64,000 bases of DNA from Amoebidium appalachense (GCA_963693365.1 CAVNZM010000003.1:3410001-3474000); one strand, 5' to 3'; numbered from the stretch's first letter, positions 24,174-36,495 are shown. Notes: a model not told the origin generated them from the sequence alone. A program made the numbers and translations.

Positions 24174-24851
24174 AAAAAAAAAAAACACAAAAATGCCCTC
24201 CCCTTCTAGCTCCGAAAGAAAGCACGTGCACTTATGCATGCACACAAACACACCACGTACATACACACATTCGTACACACACAAACACACACAGCACATA
24301 CACAGACATGCATGCTTCACAGCGCTTAGACACACACCCTCCCTCCCTCCCTCCCTCCCTCCCTCCCTCCCTCCCTCCTTCCCTCCCTCCCTCTCTCTCT
24401 CTCCTTCGTCCTCCCCCCCCCTCTCGCCCTTCTGCTTCCCGCCCCCTCTCTTGCTTTCCCTCTGGCTCCCCCCCCCCCCCCCCCCTCCCCTCCCCCTCTC
24501 TCTCTCCCTCTACCCCCCCCCCCCCAACTCCCCCTCCCCCCATACCTCCCCATCTCTCCCTCCCTCCCTCCCTCCCTCCCTCCCTCCCTCCCTGCCTCCC
24601 TTCCTTCCCCCCCCCCCCCCCCTCTCTTCCCCTCTCCCTCCCCCTCCTTCTCCCGCTATCTCTCCCTCTCTCTCCCTTCCACCCTCTCTCTCTCCCCCCC
24701 CCCCCCCTCCCTGCCTTTTCCTCTCCCTCTGGTCCCCCTCCCCCCCTGTCGCCCCTCCCTCCATCTCTCCTTGCCTTCCCTTTCTCTCTCTCGCCCTCCC
24801 TCCCTCCCTCCCTCCCTCCCTCCCTCCCTCCCACATACACACACACACACA

Positions 24852-24886
<35 letters not shown>

Positions 24887-24938
24887 CCCCCCCACCCCCC
24901 CTCCCCGCCCCCCCCCCTGACTTACATACACACACACA

Positions 24939-24971
<33 letters not shown>

Positions 24972-26043
24972 CCCCCCCCCCCCCCCCTCTCTCACTTTTC
25001 CCCTCCGTCTCTCCCCCCTCCCCCCTCCCTCCCTCCCTCCCCCCCAAGCTCCCTCCCTCCCTCCCTCCCTCCCTACCTCCTTCCCTCCCTCCCTCCCTCC
25101 CTCTCGCTTTCTCCCCCCCCCCCTCCCTCATGTCGCGGACAACTGAAAGCACAGCTCTCACATGGACACTTATGGCTGGGCACACATCTAAGTGCTCTTT
25201 CAATGTGTCCACGTCTCTCGCTCTCTCCGTGTGTGGGTATCGCAGCATGTGGTCAAAAGTGTGAGCTGGGTCGTCAGCGTGAAAGTGTGTGTATATGCCT
25301 GCATCGGTGTTTTTTTTTTTAAAAAAAGAAATGCAAAGAAAGTGCACAGGAACACAGACACGACCCCTCTGTTTACTTTCCCACTGACAAAGCCTGCTGC
25401 AAACTATTATTTTCAATTTCTTTTTTTTTTTGGGGGCGAAGGAAGGGGCGGGGTGGGGATGGGGGCGGGGGCTTTTGCGTGCACGTACTATGTGGCTTTG
25501 TGTTGCATTTTTTTTGGCACATCACACGGACACGAGCACACACATGCTCCCACTTACAAGCACACACACACACACACGCGCGCGCACACACACATGCTCC
25601 CACTTACAAGCACACACACACACGCGCGCGCGCACACACACACACACACGGGAGGGTGTACACATGCGAGCACGCACACACACAATGTGTGTGCACACGA
25701 CCTTGATATTAAAGTGACTGGTATCTTGATTTCGTTGTGCTTTGTTTGATGGTTTTTGTTGTTTGTTTTGTGGTTTTAATGAGACCACTTACCCGTCCTT
25801 TCCTTGTTTCCTTCTCCCCTGCCCCTCCTCCCACTCCCCCCCCGTGGAAAAAAATGAAGAGGGTAACTCAAAGCACCCACGGACTCCCCCTTCCCACTGC
25901 ACACACAGACATACGTGTGTATGCATGAACACATACACACACGCACGCACATGCACATGCACACACATGCACACACAAACACACACACATCAAACAAGCA
26001 CACGCCCGCACAGACACACACGCACACAACACACACACACACA

Positions 26044-26096
<53 letters not shown>

Positions 26097-26510
26097 TCAC
26101 ACACACACACACACACACACGCACACACACACAGCACAAGTTCATGATGTGCGATGCGGACGACGTTCCCTTTGTCCGTGAGCATTGCTTGAGAGCCGAA
26201 ATTTCATACGACCCAGACGGGGTGGGGGCTCATGTTTTCGCTACTGCACGTCCGATGGACAGGGGATGGGGGTTCTACAGATATTTTCACGAAATTCTAT
26301 GGTGGGTGTCCCTTTTTGTCTATCATTGTAGATATGCCAAAAAAGGAAAGGCACGTGGGGATGGTTTGAACTTGTATTGTGGACCCTGGTTCCGCCGCAG
26401 GGCCCCTTAAGGACTGGACGGCCATTTTTAAAGTTAATATAAAAGTTAAAAAGTTATTCGTATATGTAACCAATGCTGTGGGCCCGAATCTAAGGTCTCG
26501 TTTTGGGACT

Positions 26511-26541
<31 letters not shown>

Positions 26542-27060
26542 TGGGGGGGGGGGGAGGGGGGGGGGGGAGAAAGCCTGATAAACGTACGTATTTTAGAAAG
26601 CTCATTTGAGAGTATGTCGATCTCTTGCAAATGCCCGTCTGTTGTAATGCACTGGATAATTTTTAATCACCCATTTTTTTTGGTCGCTCTATTTGAAATC
26701 GCTAGTTAGCCCAGGCAAACCAGATACTGATAATGGACCAACTTGACCAGAAATCAAATCAACGAGGAATGAAGAACACACACAGGCACACACACACACC
26801 CGCACGCGCGCGCACACACACACGCGCGCACGCACGCACACACACACACACACATGTGTGCCACACACGCGCACACGCACACACACACACGCACACACAC
26901 ACACATGTGTGTGCGCTACAAACACACAAGCACGCACGCACACACACATGCGCGCGCACCCACACACCCACCCACACACACACACACAGAGAGAGAGAGA
27001 AAGAGAGAGTTTGAGAATGATACACACACAGACACACGCACACACAAGCACCTACACACA

Positions 27061-27113
<53 letters not shown>

Positions 27114-27116
27114 CAC

Positions 27117-27148
<32 letters not shown>

Positions 27149-27568
27149 GCACACACACACCACCTGTCCAGCGATCGACACCACCCGGCCTGATCTTTTT
27201 TTAATATTTAATCTTTTTAATTTACCAATCAGGGAGCACCACCGTGGCAGCATACCAGAGGGTACCCACATAGCTCACAAAAACGGTCTGACCATGGGTA
27301 GGTGTCCCTCCCCCCTCCCCCCCCAACAGTATCTGAGTTGTGTTTCGTTAACGAGGTGAATAGGTCGAAACTCGGGTTCTGTGGATGACGTGGGCCCCCC
27401 CTGAGGATGGGCTCTGCTTATTATGCATACCCTTTATGTATGGCTTGCATTCTGCATCGTGTTATCCGTTTGTTCTTGTGTACTTCGTACTTTTTGACGC
27501 ATTCAAACCTCCCCCCCCCCCCCCCCCCCGGTTTGTGAATGGGTGCTTCGTACTTCATGGTGCATTCG

Positions 27569-27601
<33 letters not shown>

Positions 27602-28709
27602 TTTCTCCCTTTCCCTCCCTCTCCTCATGTGGGGTTTGATTACTTGTTTACCTTCCCTTTGTTCGGTTTCCTGATCAAGTCACTGTGTTCCCGTCTGTTA
27701 CGTTCTTTTTTTTTTGTTGTTGTTTTTCCTTTCCTTCTTGGTGGTGGTGGTGGTGGTGGTGGTGGTGGTGGCAAGGTGTGTGTGTGTTTAAGGTTGGGGG
27801 GATGGGGGGGGGGGGGGGGGGGGGGGGGGGGTTGTTAGAAAGAGAGAGGGGAGTAAGGAAGGTAAGAAGGAAGAAAGGAGGGGGGAGGGGGGGGGTTTAA
27901 GGAAACTTGGTGGGGAGGATCTGGCTGATGTTCACAGCAATGCAAATAATCCCCCCCCCCCCTCCCCCCCCCCACCCGTCCCGATGCAGCTGCCACTCGC
28001 TTTCGTTATTTAAGATAAAAACCACTCACCTTCTTCATTTGGCAGACAAAACCACCACTGACCTTCTATATTTGGCACGTTTCCAGTATCCACCTTTTAT
28101 ATTTGGCAGTTAAACCACAACTCACCTTGCATATTTGGGCAGATAAAAGCACCACTTACCTGTCATATTTGGCAGAAAAAACCACCACTCACCTTTCATA
28201 TTTGGGCAGATAAAACCACTTTTCACCTTCCATATAAACCATTACACACCTTCCATATTTAGCAGATGAAACCACCACCCACCTTCCATATATGGCAGAT
28301 GAAACCACCACTCACCTTCCATACATGGCAGATAAAACCACCACTCACCTTCCATATATGGCAGATATAACCACCACTCACCTTCCATACATGGCAGATA
28401 AAACCACCACTCACCTTCCATATATGGCAGATATAACCACCACTCACCTTCCATATATGGCAGATATAACCACCACTCACCTTCCATCATGTGGCAGATA
28501 TAACCACCACTCACCTTCCATATATGGCAGATAACCGCTTGGATAATCTCGTTGCTGTGGATGGGCTTAGGGAGGAGGGGTCGGAGCCATCAGGGGAAGA
28601 AGGGCACGAGAGGGAGGAGGTGAGTTGGGATTTTTCCGCCCGTTCTTTTCCTTTTTTTTTATTAATTTAATGGGTGTGCTTGCACCTGTACACACGCAAG
28701 GACACTACA

Positions 28710-28743
<34 letters not shown>

Positions 28744-28871
28744 CCCCTCCCCTTCCCCTCGCCCATTTCCCCTCTTCCCAGCACACACACATTTAGTACA
28801 TTTTCCACACGCATTTGATTTTGATGATCTTGATTTGACAAGCTACTTATCAGGAACGGGACACACGCGCG

Positions 28872-28941
<70 letters not shown>

Positions 28942-29010
28942 GTTCGACTATACCAAGCAGCACTTGAAAAGGTTCCATGCCTTCCTGAGCTCGAATCCTT
29001 GGGTACGTTT

Positions 29011-29069
<59 letters not shown>

Positions 29070-29305
29070 TTCGCCCCCTCCCCCCCCTGGGGAAAAAAAG
29101 GAAAAAAAAAAATTAAACCCCCATCACCGAGCCCCATCCCTCCCCACCACCACAACCTGAACCCACCCTATACACACACACTCATCCTACCCAAATCCCC
29201 TTCCCATCCCACACTCTAACACACTAATACCTTGGCTTTGCAATGTTTGTTTTCCAGGTCGTGATATGTGTGTATGTGTTTGTGGTTGTCTGTTGCCCCC
29301 CTGGT

Positions 29306-29336
<31 letters not shown>

Positions 29337-29541
29337 GGGGGGAGGGGGAGGAGGGGGGGAGAGACCCTTAACCCATTAGCTACGGATTTCTGGTTGTGTA
29401 TTTTTTTCTGTGAAACTGGGGGGCACGGTTGTCAGAGATCTGCGGAGTCATATGCTTTTGGGCGCACGCTGGTGGGAAAATGTGTGGCATGTCTCTAAAT
29501 ACTTGATATAACGTGGAGTGGATATACCGAGACATCCCCCC

Positions 29542-29572
<31 letters not shown>

Positions 29573-30042
29573 AAAAAAAAAAAAGAAAAGAAAGAAAGAA
29601 AGAATGAATGAATGAATGAATGAATGAATGAATGAAAGGAAAAGAAAAGAAAAAAATGCCTGACACTGGTCTCTACGTGCCTCGAGTAAAGAGTGTAAAC
29701 CCCTCGATATTATCCCCTTCCTCGTCCTTTTTCATCTTTTCGTTTGACCAACGTCATCAATGCATAAAGACAAGACTGAAAGGGAAAGAAAGACAGGACA
29801 CGTTTATGGCAAACGTTGCAGTGTCTGGGACGGGAGATTTGTCGGAATACAAGATGATCAAAACAAATGAAGTACAAAAAAAAAAAAAAAAAAAGGGGGG
29901 GGGGGGGGTTGGTTAGGAGGGGGGCCTTCTAATCTTGATCCCTCTGTACCCTCCCCCCCCCCCCCCCCCCCCCCCAAATCTCCCCTCCTCCCCCACCTCC
30001 TTCTAATTATTGATCGGTTCATGTTTTCCAGCTTTCCAACAT

Positions 30043-30086
<44 letters not shown>

Positions 30087-31792
30087 CCGCCGCACACACT
30101 CACACACACAGCCAATGAGGACCTTACGGACTGTGCCAGTGATGACGTGTGCCCCAACGGCAGTGACGTCACAGAGGCCAGTGCTGATTGGTTCTTTGAG
30201 TGCCACAACCTCCCCTGCAACAGGTGTTACATCCCCCCCCTTGCCCCCCTGCCCTCCTCCTCACCTCCCCCCCTCCCCCCCTGCCCCTCCCCCTCCCCCT
30301 CCTCCTCCCCTCCCCCCTTCCCCCCCGGAGGATGGGCTCACTGCTTGTGATGCATAACAACTGGGTGTGTTGGACTCGGCATTGTGTTGTCCGCCATGAA
30401 TCTGTGCTTGGTGTTCTAGAACGCATTCTCATCCCCCCCCCCCCCCCCCCCCCATCTCCCCCTTTTCCCTCTATCTCTCTCTCCCTCGTCTCTCTCTACC
30501 TCCCTCTCTCCCTGGGGGAGGCATGTGTGGAATGGTCCGGGGAGCGGGGAGGGAGGAGGGGGAGGAGGGAGGGGGGTTGGTTTTGTCTCACCACGCGGGA
30601 ATCGTTGTCTGTGGAACTGTTTGGTGGTATTAGGCCAGGAAGAGGAAGAAGGTTTGTGGAAAAGGGTGCGTTGCTTGTGTGAATGTGTGTGGGGTGTTTT
30701 TTTTTTTGTTTTGTTTTGTTTTGGGGGGGGGGGGGGGGGGGGGGAGAGGGGGGAGAGGGGGGGGGAGGGGGGGAGTGGAGGAGGTTGTAAAGGACGAGAT
30801 AAATTTTGAGTCTTAATGGAAACGTTTGCAGGTTGGAGTGGAGACGGCAGGGGTTTGTTCCATGCACGCGGTGTCGACGAAAATGGTACTGCACGCCAAG
30901 GTGTAGGACGGTATGTTATGGTTGCCCCCCCCCCCCCCCCCCCCCCCCCCCTCCCCCCCCCCCCCAAAAAAAAGAAAAAAAAAAAGGAGAATCCTCACCC
31001 CACCACCCCCACCCTCCACCCCACCCCCACCCCGCACCGACTAACCTGTGTGTGCTTTGCAATCTCCCTTGCATTGGTGGCCGCTGAAGATAACCCGCAT
31101 GAGAACCGCCAACGGCATAATCACTCTTACCCTCGTGAACACAGGTAGCGACACACACACACGCCCACGCACGCACGCACACAAACACACACCTGCACAC
31201 ACACATACAACTCAAGCACACACGCGCGGGCACACACACCCCATCCTACTCTTGCGCTTCTGCCGTTTGTGTGTGTGCGTTGAACATGTGTGCATATCAC
31301 CGACCAACACTTCTACATACATAGCCACTACTGCTCGCTTATTAGAGCTCATTACGGCTCATCCTATGGTCATGACTGCTAATTACTTCTCATTATATAC
31401 CACTCTACTGCTCACATTTCTGCTGTTTTTTTTCATTCTTACCGCCCATGCTCGTTAGTTGTTACCGCTTTTTACCCCTCGTTATTACTCATTACGTCTC
31501 ATTACTGCTCGTTATATACCACCCGTTACGGCTTATCATCAATCACTAGCACCCGTGTTCCCCACCACAGCAAGATTGGAGGTTGCACAAACGACACTGT
31601 CAGCGCCAAATAAGGCAATCCCGCACCCTGCGCCCTGGCCGGTGAGCCGCCACACACCTACCAAATATGGCAGGTGGACAATCCATGCGTGTGAGTGACT
31701 TCTAGCCAATCTTCAATGGCGTAGAGGGAAGGGACCGGGGGAGGGGAGGGTGGGGGACTGGCAGGCCGGCAAAAAACTGCATCTTCAGATCT

Positions 31793-31869
<77 letters not shown>

Positions 31870-32193
31870 CCAAATTTATGATATATGAAATGCAATGGAT
31901 GAATGTCGATCTGTAGCTACGAAAACGTGTGTGAATTCGTACATCAATATCTCCCTCCCTTCGTCCCTCCCTTCCTCGGTCCTCCCTCCCTCCCTCCCTC
32001 CCTCCCTCCCTCCCTCACTTTCCCTCTCTCTTTCTTCCCCCCCCCCCCCCCCCCCCCCCCCCCCCGAGTCCCCCCCCCCCCCCCCCCGAGTCCCCCCTCC
32101 CCCCCCCTCGCATTATTATGTTTCATGGAAGTCTGAATGTGCAGTGCCGAATGTGTCAGTGTGTCAAACAAAAGCAAGAAGATACCGTTGTAA
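24085..32193 (+). CDS. ZMYND19: ZMYND19 orthologue, MYND zinc finger protein
   Basis: Nine exons join with matching phases: 24085-24132, 26135-26301, 27233-27297, 28531-28619, 28939-29002, 30112-30223, 30832-30910, 31571-31641 and 32145-32193 (TAA), about 248 residues (human about 227). The N-terminus [16 protein letters not shown], the HEILWEHHRG segment and the MDNRLDNL segment match the ZMYND19 family. The MYND finger spans about residues 174-218: [20 protein letters not shown], then [10 protein letters not shown] supply the zinc ligands. In mammals ZMYND19 (MIZIP) binds melanin-concentrating hormone receptor 1 and tubulin at the cell periphery. Introns total over 7 kb and hold most of the local microsatellites and repeats. 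Exon 9 is the least certain, chosen for its acceptor, phase and the AATAAA 54 bases after the stop. Confidence 0.93.
24333..25127 (+). repeat. Homopyrimidine tract of ~800 bp (CCCT/CT/C)
   Basis: Nearly uninterrupted C and T with (CCCT)n, (CT)n and C runs, broken mainly by two short ACACAC blocks. It lies in intron 1 of ZMYND19. Confidence 0.9.
27398..27530 (+). repeat. C-tailed interspersed repeat, copy 5
   Basis: Begins GATGGGCTCTGCTTATTATG, contains TGCATCGTGTTATCCGTTTG and GTGTACTTCGTAC, and ends GCATTCAAACC followed by a C run. A second, truncated 3' end (GCTTCGTACTTCATGGTGCA) follows at 27540-27570 and runs into another C tract. Located in intron 3 of ZMYND19. Confidence 0.75.
28010..28530 (+). 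repeat. 33-bp minisatellite ending at a splice acceptor
   Basis: About 15 copies of a unit built from CACCACTCACCTTCCATATA plus TGGCAGATATAAC; units become more regular toward the right. The last unit supplies the TATATGGCAG acceptor of ZMYND19 exon 4 at 28531, so each unit carries a similar pseudo-acceptor. Confidence 0.9.
29584..29813 (+). repeat. Dispersed repeat with GAAT array, copy B
   Basis: Same structure and almost the same sequence as 20456-20684: C run, A run, GAAA and GAAT units, then ATGCCTGACACTGGTCTC through GTTTATGGCAAA. Located in intron 5 of ZMYND19. Confidence 0.85.
30327..30453 (+). repeat. C-tailed interspersed repeat, copy 6
   Basis: Begins GGATGGGCTCACTGCTTGTG, contains GCATTGTGTTGTCCGCCATG, ends GAACGCATTCTCATC and passes directly into a C run. 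In intron 6 of ZMYND19. Confidence 0.7.
31320..31545 (+). repeat. Degenerate repeat rich in CTCATTAC units
   Basis: Many imperfect copies of a short unit such as TTACTGCTCATTA, with ATATACCAC punctuating. Just upstream of ZMYND19 exon 8, in the last large intron. Confidence 0.6.
31794..31868 (+). repeat. T run joined to G run
   Basis: About 31 T followed by about 44 G, in the final intron of ZMYND19. Adjacent T-then-G (or C-then-A) homopolymers recur, for example at 6386, 37611, 50941 and 62573. Confidence 0.9.
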
Positions 32194-32246
32194 TTGATAT
32201 TAACGTAGGAAGGCTTTCATGATTTTGTAAATGTTGCTATGTATCA

Positions 32247-32252
32247 AATAAA
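32247..32252 (+). promoter_or_regulatory. Poly(A) signal of ZMYND19
   Basis: AATAAA 54 bases after the proposed stop codon, in unique sequence and not within a repeat. Confidence 0.6.
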
Positions 32253-32254
32253 AA

Positions 32255-32435
32255 ACTGTGCTGAAACTTTTTAAAATTTAAAAATTAAAATGGCAAGTTA
32301 TAGATAAATTACCGGTACTAGCAGAATTGTTCAGTTTCAGGCGGGTGGGAAAAACCTGCCGGGTTTCTGCCCCCCCCCTCCCCCCCCCCCCCCCAAAAAA
32401 AAAAAAAAAAAAACTGTACTGAAAAATAACTTCGA

Positions 32436-32480
<45 letters not shown>

Positions 32481-32804
32481 CTCACTCTCTCCCTTCCTCC
32501 CTTCCTCCCTCCCTCCCGATCGTGGGAGCGGGAAAAAAGCACTCATTACCTTTCCCCTGTCGTGATGTGGGCCAACATGATCTCCTGCATACTGGATTCT
32601 TGCTGCCTATCATGGTGAATTCACACCAAACATTAGTTCAACGGTGACATTTTGTTGGGAACTCCCATGGATATATACTGTGACTGGGTGTGTTCACGTC
32701 CAAGCAATTGCCATGGGCTGACCGCTGGGACCGGGACAGGCCAGGGCGCTGTCTCTGAATAACGTGGCATATACACTTGCAATCACGAGAAGCGATGCTT
32801 ATGT

Positions 32805-32835
<31 letters not shown>

Positions 32836-33377
32836 TTTTTTTTTATTTTTTATTATTATTATTATTTTTTTTTTTTTTGGAACATGTCGGTATATGTATG
32901 TCAGTGTCGATGTCGCGTGTCGCGCTAGCGGGGCGAGGGGATTTTCAAAATTCAAATTGCCAAACTTGGTAAAACAGCAATACGTGCACCAATAGGAAGG
33001 GCCATCTAGGCCACTGGAATGTAAACAAACCAGATCGACGCGGCGTCGTGCACACCGGGTGAGTCACTGAGCCCACAGATCCTACATCACTCTCTCTGCA
33101 CAGGCATAGAAAACGAAGTCTGTGCAAACCGTGAAAAGTTGAGGGCTTTCTCATTCATGCTCACACGAATGGGCCGGCAGGGTGTCAAGCGCACAAGCTA
33201 TGATTTATGGGCGTTTTATCATCTTTTTGACACCTTCACACACATGTACAGGCCAGCTCTGTCGCAGGCCCTCCTTTTTGCCGCACGACAGGTATCATAG
33301 GGGCAAAACATGAAATCCATCGCGTGCCTCCCTTTATCCTGCACAAGCCCGGGACACGCACGCGACCTCTCAGAGGG
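32255..33377. other. Intergenic, no gene seen
   Basis: Contains homopolymer blocks (32370-32413, 32439-32478, 32806-32880) and unique DNA (32480-32800, 32880-33370) that leads into the promoter of the glycine-rich gene. Confidence 0.55.
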
Positions 33378-33408
33378 TATAAAACCCCGCTGTTTTTCCC
33401 TCAACAGA
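33378..33408 (+). promoter_or_regulatory. TATA box and start region of the glycine-rich gene
   Basis: TATAAAA at 33378-33384, with CTCAACAGACAG around 33400-33411 at the expected start distance. This gives a 5' UTR of about 110 bases ending in a CACC-repeat Kozak context before the ATG at 33517. Confidence 0.7.
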
Positions 33409-33516
33409 CAGCCCGATTCCCTCTTTCACTCCCTTCCGTAACCTAACGGTTCCTGCCGTCCAAAACCCTTCATTTGACGGTCTTTTCAACCACTCGCCAC
33501 CACCACCACCACCACC

Positions 33517-33984
33517 ATGGCGCGGCCTACTCGTCTCTTTGTGGTTTTTGCGGCGGTGCTTTTGCTCTGCTCAGGGCTTGCCAGCGCCTACAGTAAGAAA
33601 GGGGGGTGCCCGGCCGGCCGGAGTGACCTATGGGCAACGTGAGTGAACCCCCCCCCCCCCCCCCCCCCCCCCTTTTTTTTTTTTTTTTTTTGGGGGGGGG
33701 GGGTGCCTCGTTTGAACCAGAACATGTCTCGTTTTATTTTATTTTTTATTTTTTTCTTTTTTTCAATGACCTATTCTTCCTCTTCTCAGTGCTGTGCTTG
33801 AAAAAAAAACAAATAATTGCTTGCACAACAACAATAAAAACCCAAATTGGTGTTTTAAATTAAAATTTCATGCTTGCTTCTCGTTCTTTTATTCTCAGCT
33901 TTGCAATTTTGGTTCGAGCCTATTTTCTTACAATCCATCTCCACATGTCACAAACCAACGAATCCCCCCACAACCCGAATAATA

Positions 33985-34018
<34 letters not shown>

Positions 34019-35099
34019 CCACCTCTCTGATCACATGTTGGATAGCTCATATGCACACACCATTATCCTCGCACATATTCTTGTAAGCCACAACTCATCA
34101 CTTATTGTTTTCCTTTGCTCGTAATTAATTACCCCTGAATACGTTATGTGCTAATAATTTTGACTTCTCGCAAACTGTGCTAACGATTTCTGTTGAACCA
34201 ATAATTTTGTTTTCTCGCCAACAGTGCTAACAATTTCTGTTTCTCGCAAACACACAGCCACCATCATTGGCCGCACGTACAGCGTCTCCTATGGCCAGCC
34301 CTACACAAAGGGCGGACAGCCCTACGCCTCCAATCCCAGCCTTCCCCCCGGTGTCGTCATCCAGGGGGGTTCCTTCGTCAACAGCCCCAGCATCCCCCCA
34401 GTTTCGGTACAGGGGGGGAAATTTCATCAACACACCTAGCGGGTTTTCAGGGGGTTCTTGGGGGGGTCCATCTGCTGCGGGCGGCGGCAAGAATTACGGT
34501 GGCCAGAGTTTCCCGATGGGTGGTCAGAATTACCCACTTGGGGGTTCTAACCCCTCTCTTGGGGGTGGAAATTACCCACTTGGTGGCAATCCCGGAGTAC
34601 CCTACGGCATGGGCTCTCAGCCTTGGGTACGTGCTCCCCCCCTTTCCCCCCCCCCTCCAAAAAACACACACACACACGTGTTTTGTGCATGCACAGTCTA
34701 TTCATTTTTGATAGATAGTGCTCTTTCTGTGCATCACGTATCTACTTCCCGAGGCCTCAGTTGTTGAGCACTAAAGGCTTTCTTTTACGGTCAATCTGAG
34801 ATACAGCTATCACCATATGTTCTGAAGCACCGTCCCTAAATAGTCTACACATGGTACATGTGGATTCTTTCCCAGCTCTGATTTTTGCTAGGGTCATTGC
34901 CTTTTGTTCCTGATACATTTCGAGTCTACGAACCTCTAAATGATTCGCACTGTCTACACATGGTACATGTGGATTCTTTCCCAGCTCTGATTTTTGCTAG
35001 GGTCATTGCCTTTTGTTCCTGATACATTTCGAGTCTACGAACCTCTAAATGATTCGCATTGCCTCCCCCTTCGCACTAACTCTTTGCCTCCCCCCCCCC

Positions 35100-35130
<31 letters not shown>

Positions 35131-35266
35131 ACATGTACCCCAGCCCTCCCCCCCCTCCCCCCCCTCCCCCCGCCCCACACACACACTCACACATGCACCC
35201 CAGCCCCCCTCCCCCCCCCCCACACACACACACGCACACTCACACCTCACACATGTACCCCAGCCG

Positions 35267-35306
<40 letters not shown>

Positions 35307-35917
35307 ACCCACACACACACACACACAAACACATTCTGCTCATACCAAAAAAAAATTTTCTCTCTTCCTCCTTCTCCGCCACCCCCATTTCCTCGACTAC
35401 ACTCCCAACACTTCTTTCACACACACACACACCTTTCTCTCTTTAAAACCTCATACCTCATCACAATTTACACGCACACACGTACATCTATCTACAGGGC
35501 GGAAACCCTCCCCAAGGTGGTAGCAAGAAGGGAGGAAGCCCAGCCTCCTATGGCGGAAATTTGCCCCTGAGCGCTGGAAATTTCCCTCAGGGGGGTCTGA
35601 ATCCCATGTCTTTCGGTGGGAATCTGCCTTCCGGGGGTCTTAATCCCATGTTTTTCGGTGGAAATTTCCCGTCCGGGGGTCTGAATCCCATGGGTTACGG
35701 GGGCCAGCCCATGGTTGGAGGGGGATGGCAGGGACCCATGGGGGGTGCGGGGGGACAGCCGGGGGGTCCAAGAAGTCTGGGTAAATCAATTAATGGAATT
35801 TTCATATGTGAAGACACAACTTTGTGTGAAGAGAAATTACAGATGTTTTTACAACCATGTGTTAGGCGTGTCTTATGTTGTTGGGTGGAGGGAGAAGGGT
35901 TACGAGGACACAAATAG
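33517..35917 (+). CDS. Secreted Gly/Asn/Pro-rich repeat protein
   Basis: Three exons: 33517-33592, 34258-34626 and 35498-35917 (TAG). Residues 1-24 form a signal peptide (ARPTRLFVVFAAVLLLCSGL, then ASA). The mature part is low in charge and dominated by Gly, Asn, Pro and Ser. Exon 2 carries QGG-F-N-PS units and GGQNYPLGGSNP-like units; exon 3 has a 14-residue repeat GGLNPM-F-GGN-PS, three copies. Exon 2 is 1 base too long; removing one G from the G7 run near 34413-34419 restores VQGGNFINTPSG, which copies the preceding VIQGGSFVNSPS unit. The last ~45 residues after PRSLG lose the repeat composition, so the true C-terminus may differ. Composition resembles structural matrix, cuticle or adhesive proteins, but no family is recognised. 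An AATAAA lies at 35971. Confidence 0.75.
34843..35060 (+). repeat. 109-bp direct tandem duplication
   Basis: Two essentially identical 109-base units starting GTCTACACATGGTACATGTG at 34843 and 34952, in intron 2 of the glycine-rich gene. Confidence 0.95.
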
Positions 35918-35970
35918 AGCTGTACATATATCCAATCCAAACCAATGACGTGTAAATATTGATTATTCAT

Positions 35971-35976
35971 AATAAA
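35971..35976 (+). promoter_or_regulatory. Poly(A) signal of the glycine-rich gene
   Basis: AATAAA 54 bases after the TAG at 35915-35917. Confidence 0.6.
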
Positions 35977-35989
35977 AAGGCTGTAAAAG

Positions 35990-36463
35990 AAAACTTGCAC
36001 GGTTGCCTCGTTCGTCGCACTGTAATACATGTGTTGATCCTTCCCCCCCTTCCCCCCCCCCCCCCCCTCTCCGGCCATCCCCCCTCCTCCCCCCCCCCCC
36101 CCCCCCCCCATCCCCCCCCTCCCCATCCAAAAATAAAAAATAAAAAAGCCCAAACCCCAACCACTCTTTCCCTGCTCTTATTTGTTATTTCCTCTCCGAA
36201 GGCTCCCTTTACAATATGAAAGTTCCCAGATTACTAAACTCGTTTCTGCTTTACTCTCACGTCTCAATCCGTTCCCCTCCCTGCCCCTTCCCCCCCCTTT
36301 CCCCCCCCCCCCCCCCCCCTTCCACCCCCTCCCCCCCCCCCCCCCCCACCCCCTCCCGCCCCTCCACACTCCCCCCCCCCCCCCCCCCCCCCCGGGAGCT
36401 CACCTCCCTTACCCATCATCACCCTGTGCACCACTACAATCTAACTTATTGTTCCTCCCCCCC

Positions 36464-36495
<32 letters not shown>

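Noticed and set aside
25110-25300. Minus-strand exon-like segment ([20 protein letters not shown])
   Set aside because: It has an acceptor-like GCAG but no usable donor, and lies antisense in intron 1 of ZMYND19.
28242-28514. Open frame with repeated [11 protein letters not shown] units
   Set aside because: It is the antisense translation of the 33-bp minisatellite within a ZMYND19 intron; openness follows from the repeat length being a multiple of three.
28010-28530. CRISPR-like array
   Set aside because: Units are contiguous without variable spacers and the genome is animal; it is a minisatellite.
31086-31146. Possible extra ZMYND19 exon followed by a GTAGCG donor
   Set aside because: Joining exon 7 directly to 31571 gives the exact MYND spacing (C, three residues, DW, H, C). 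Including this segment would break the zinc finger.
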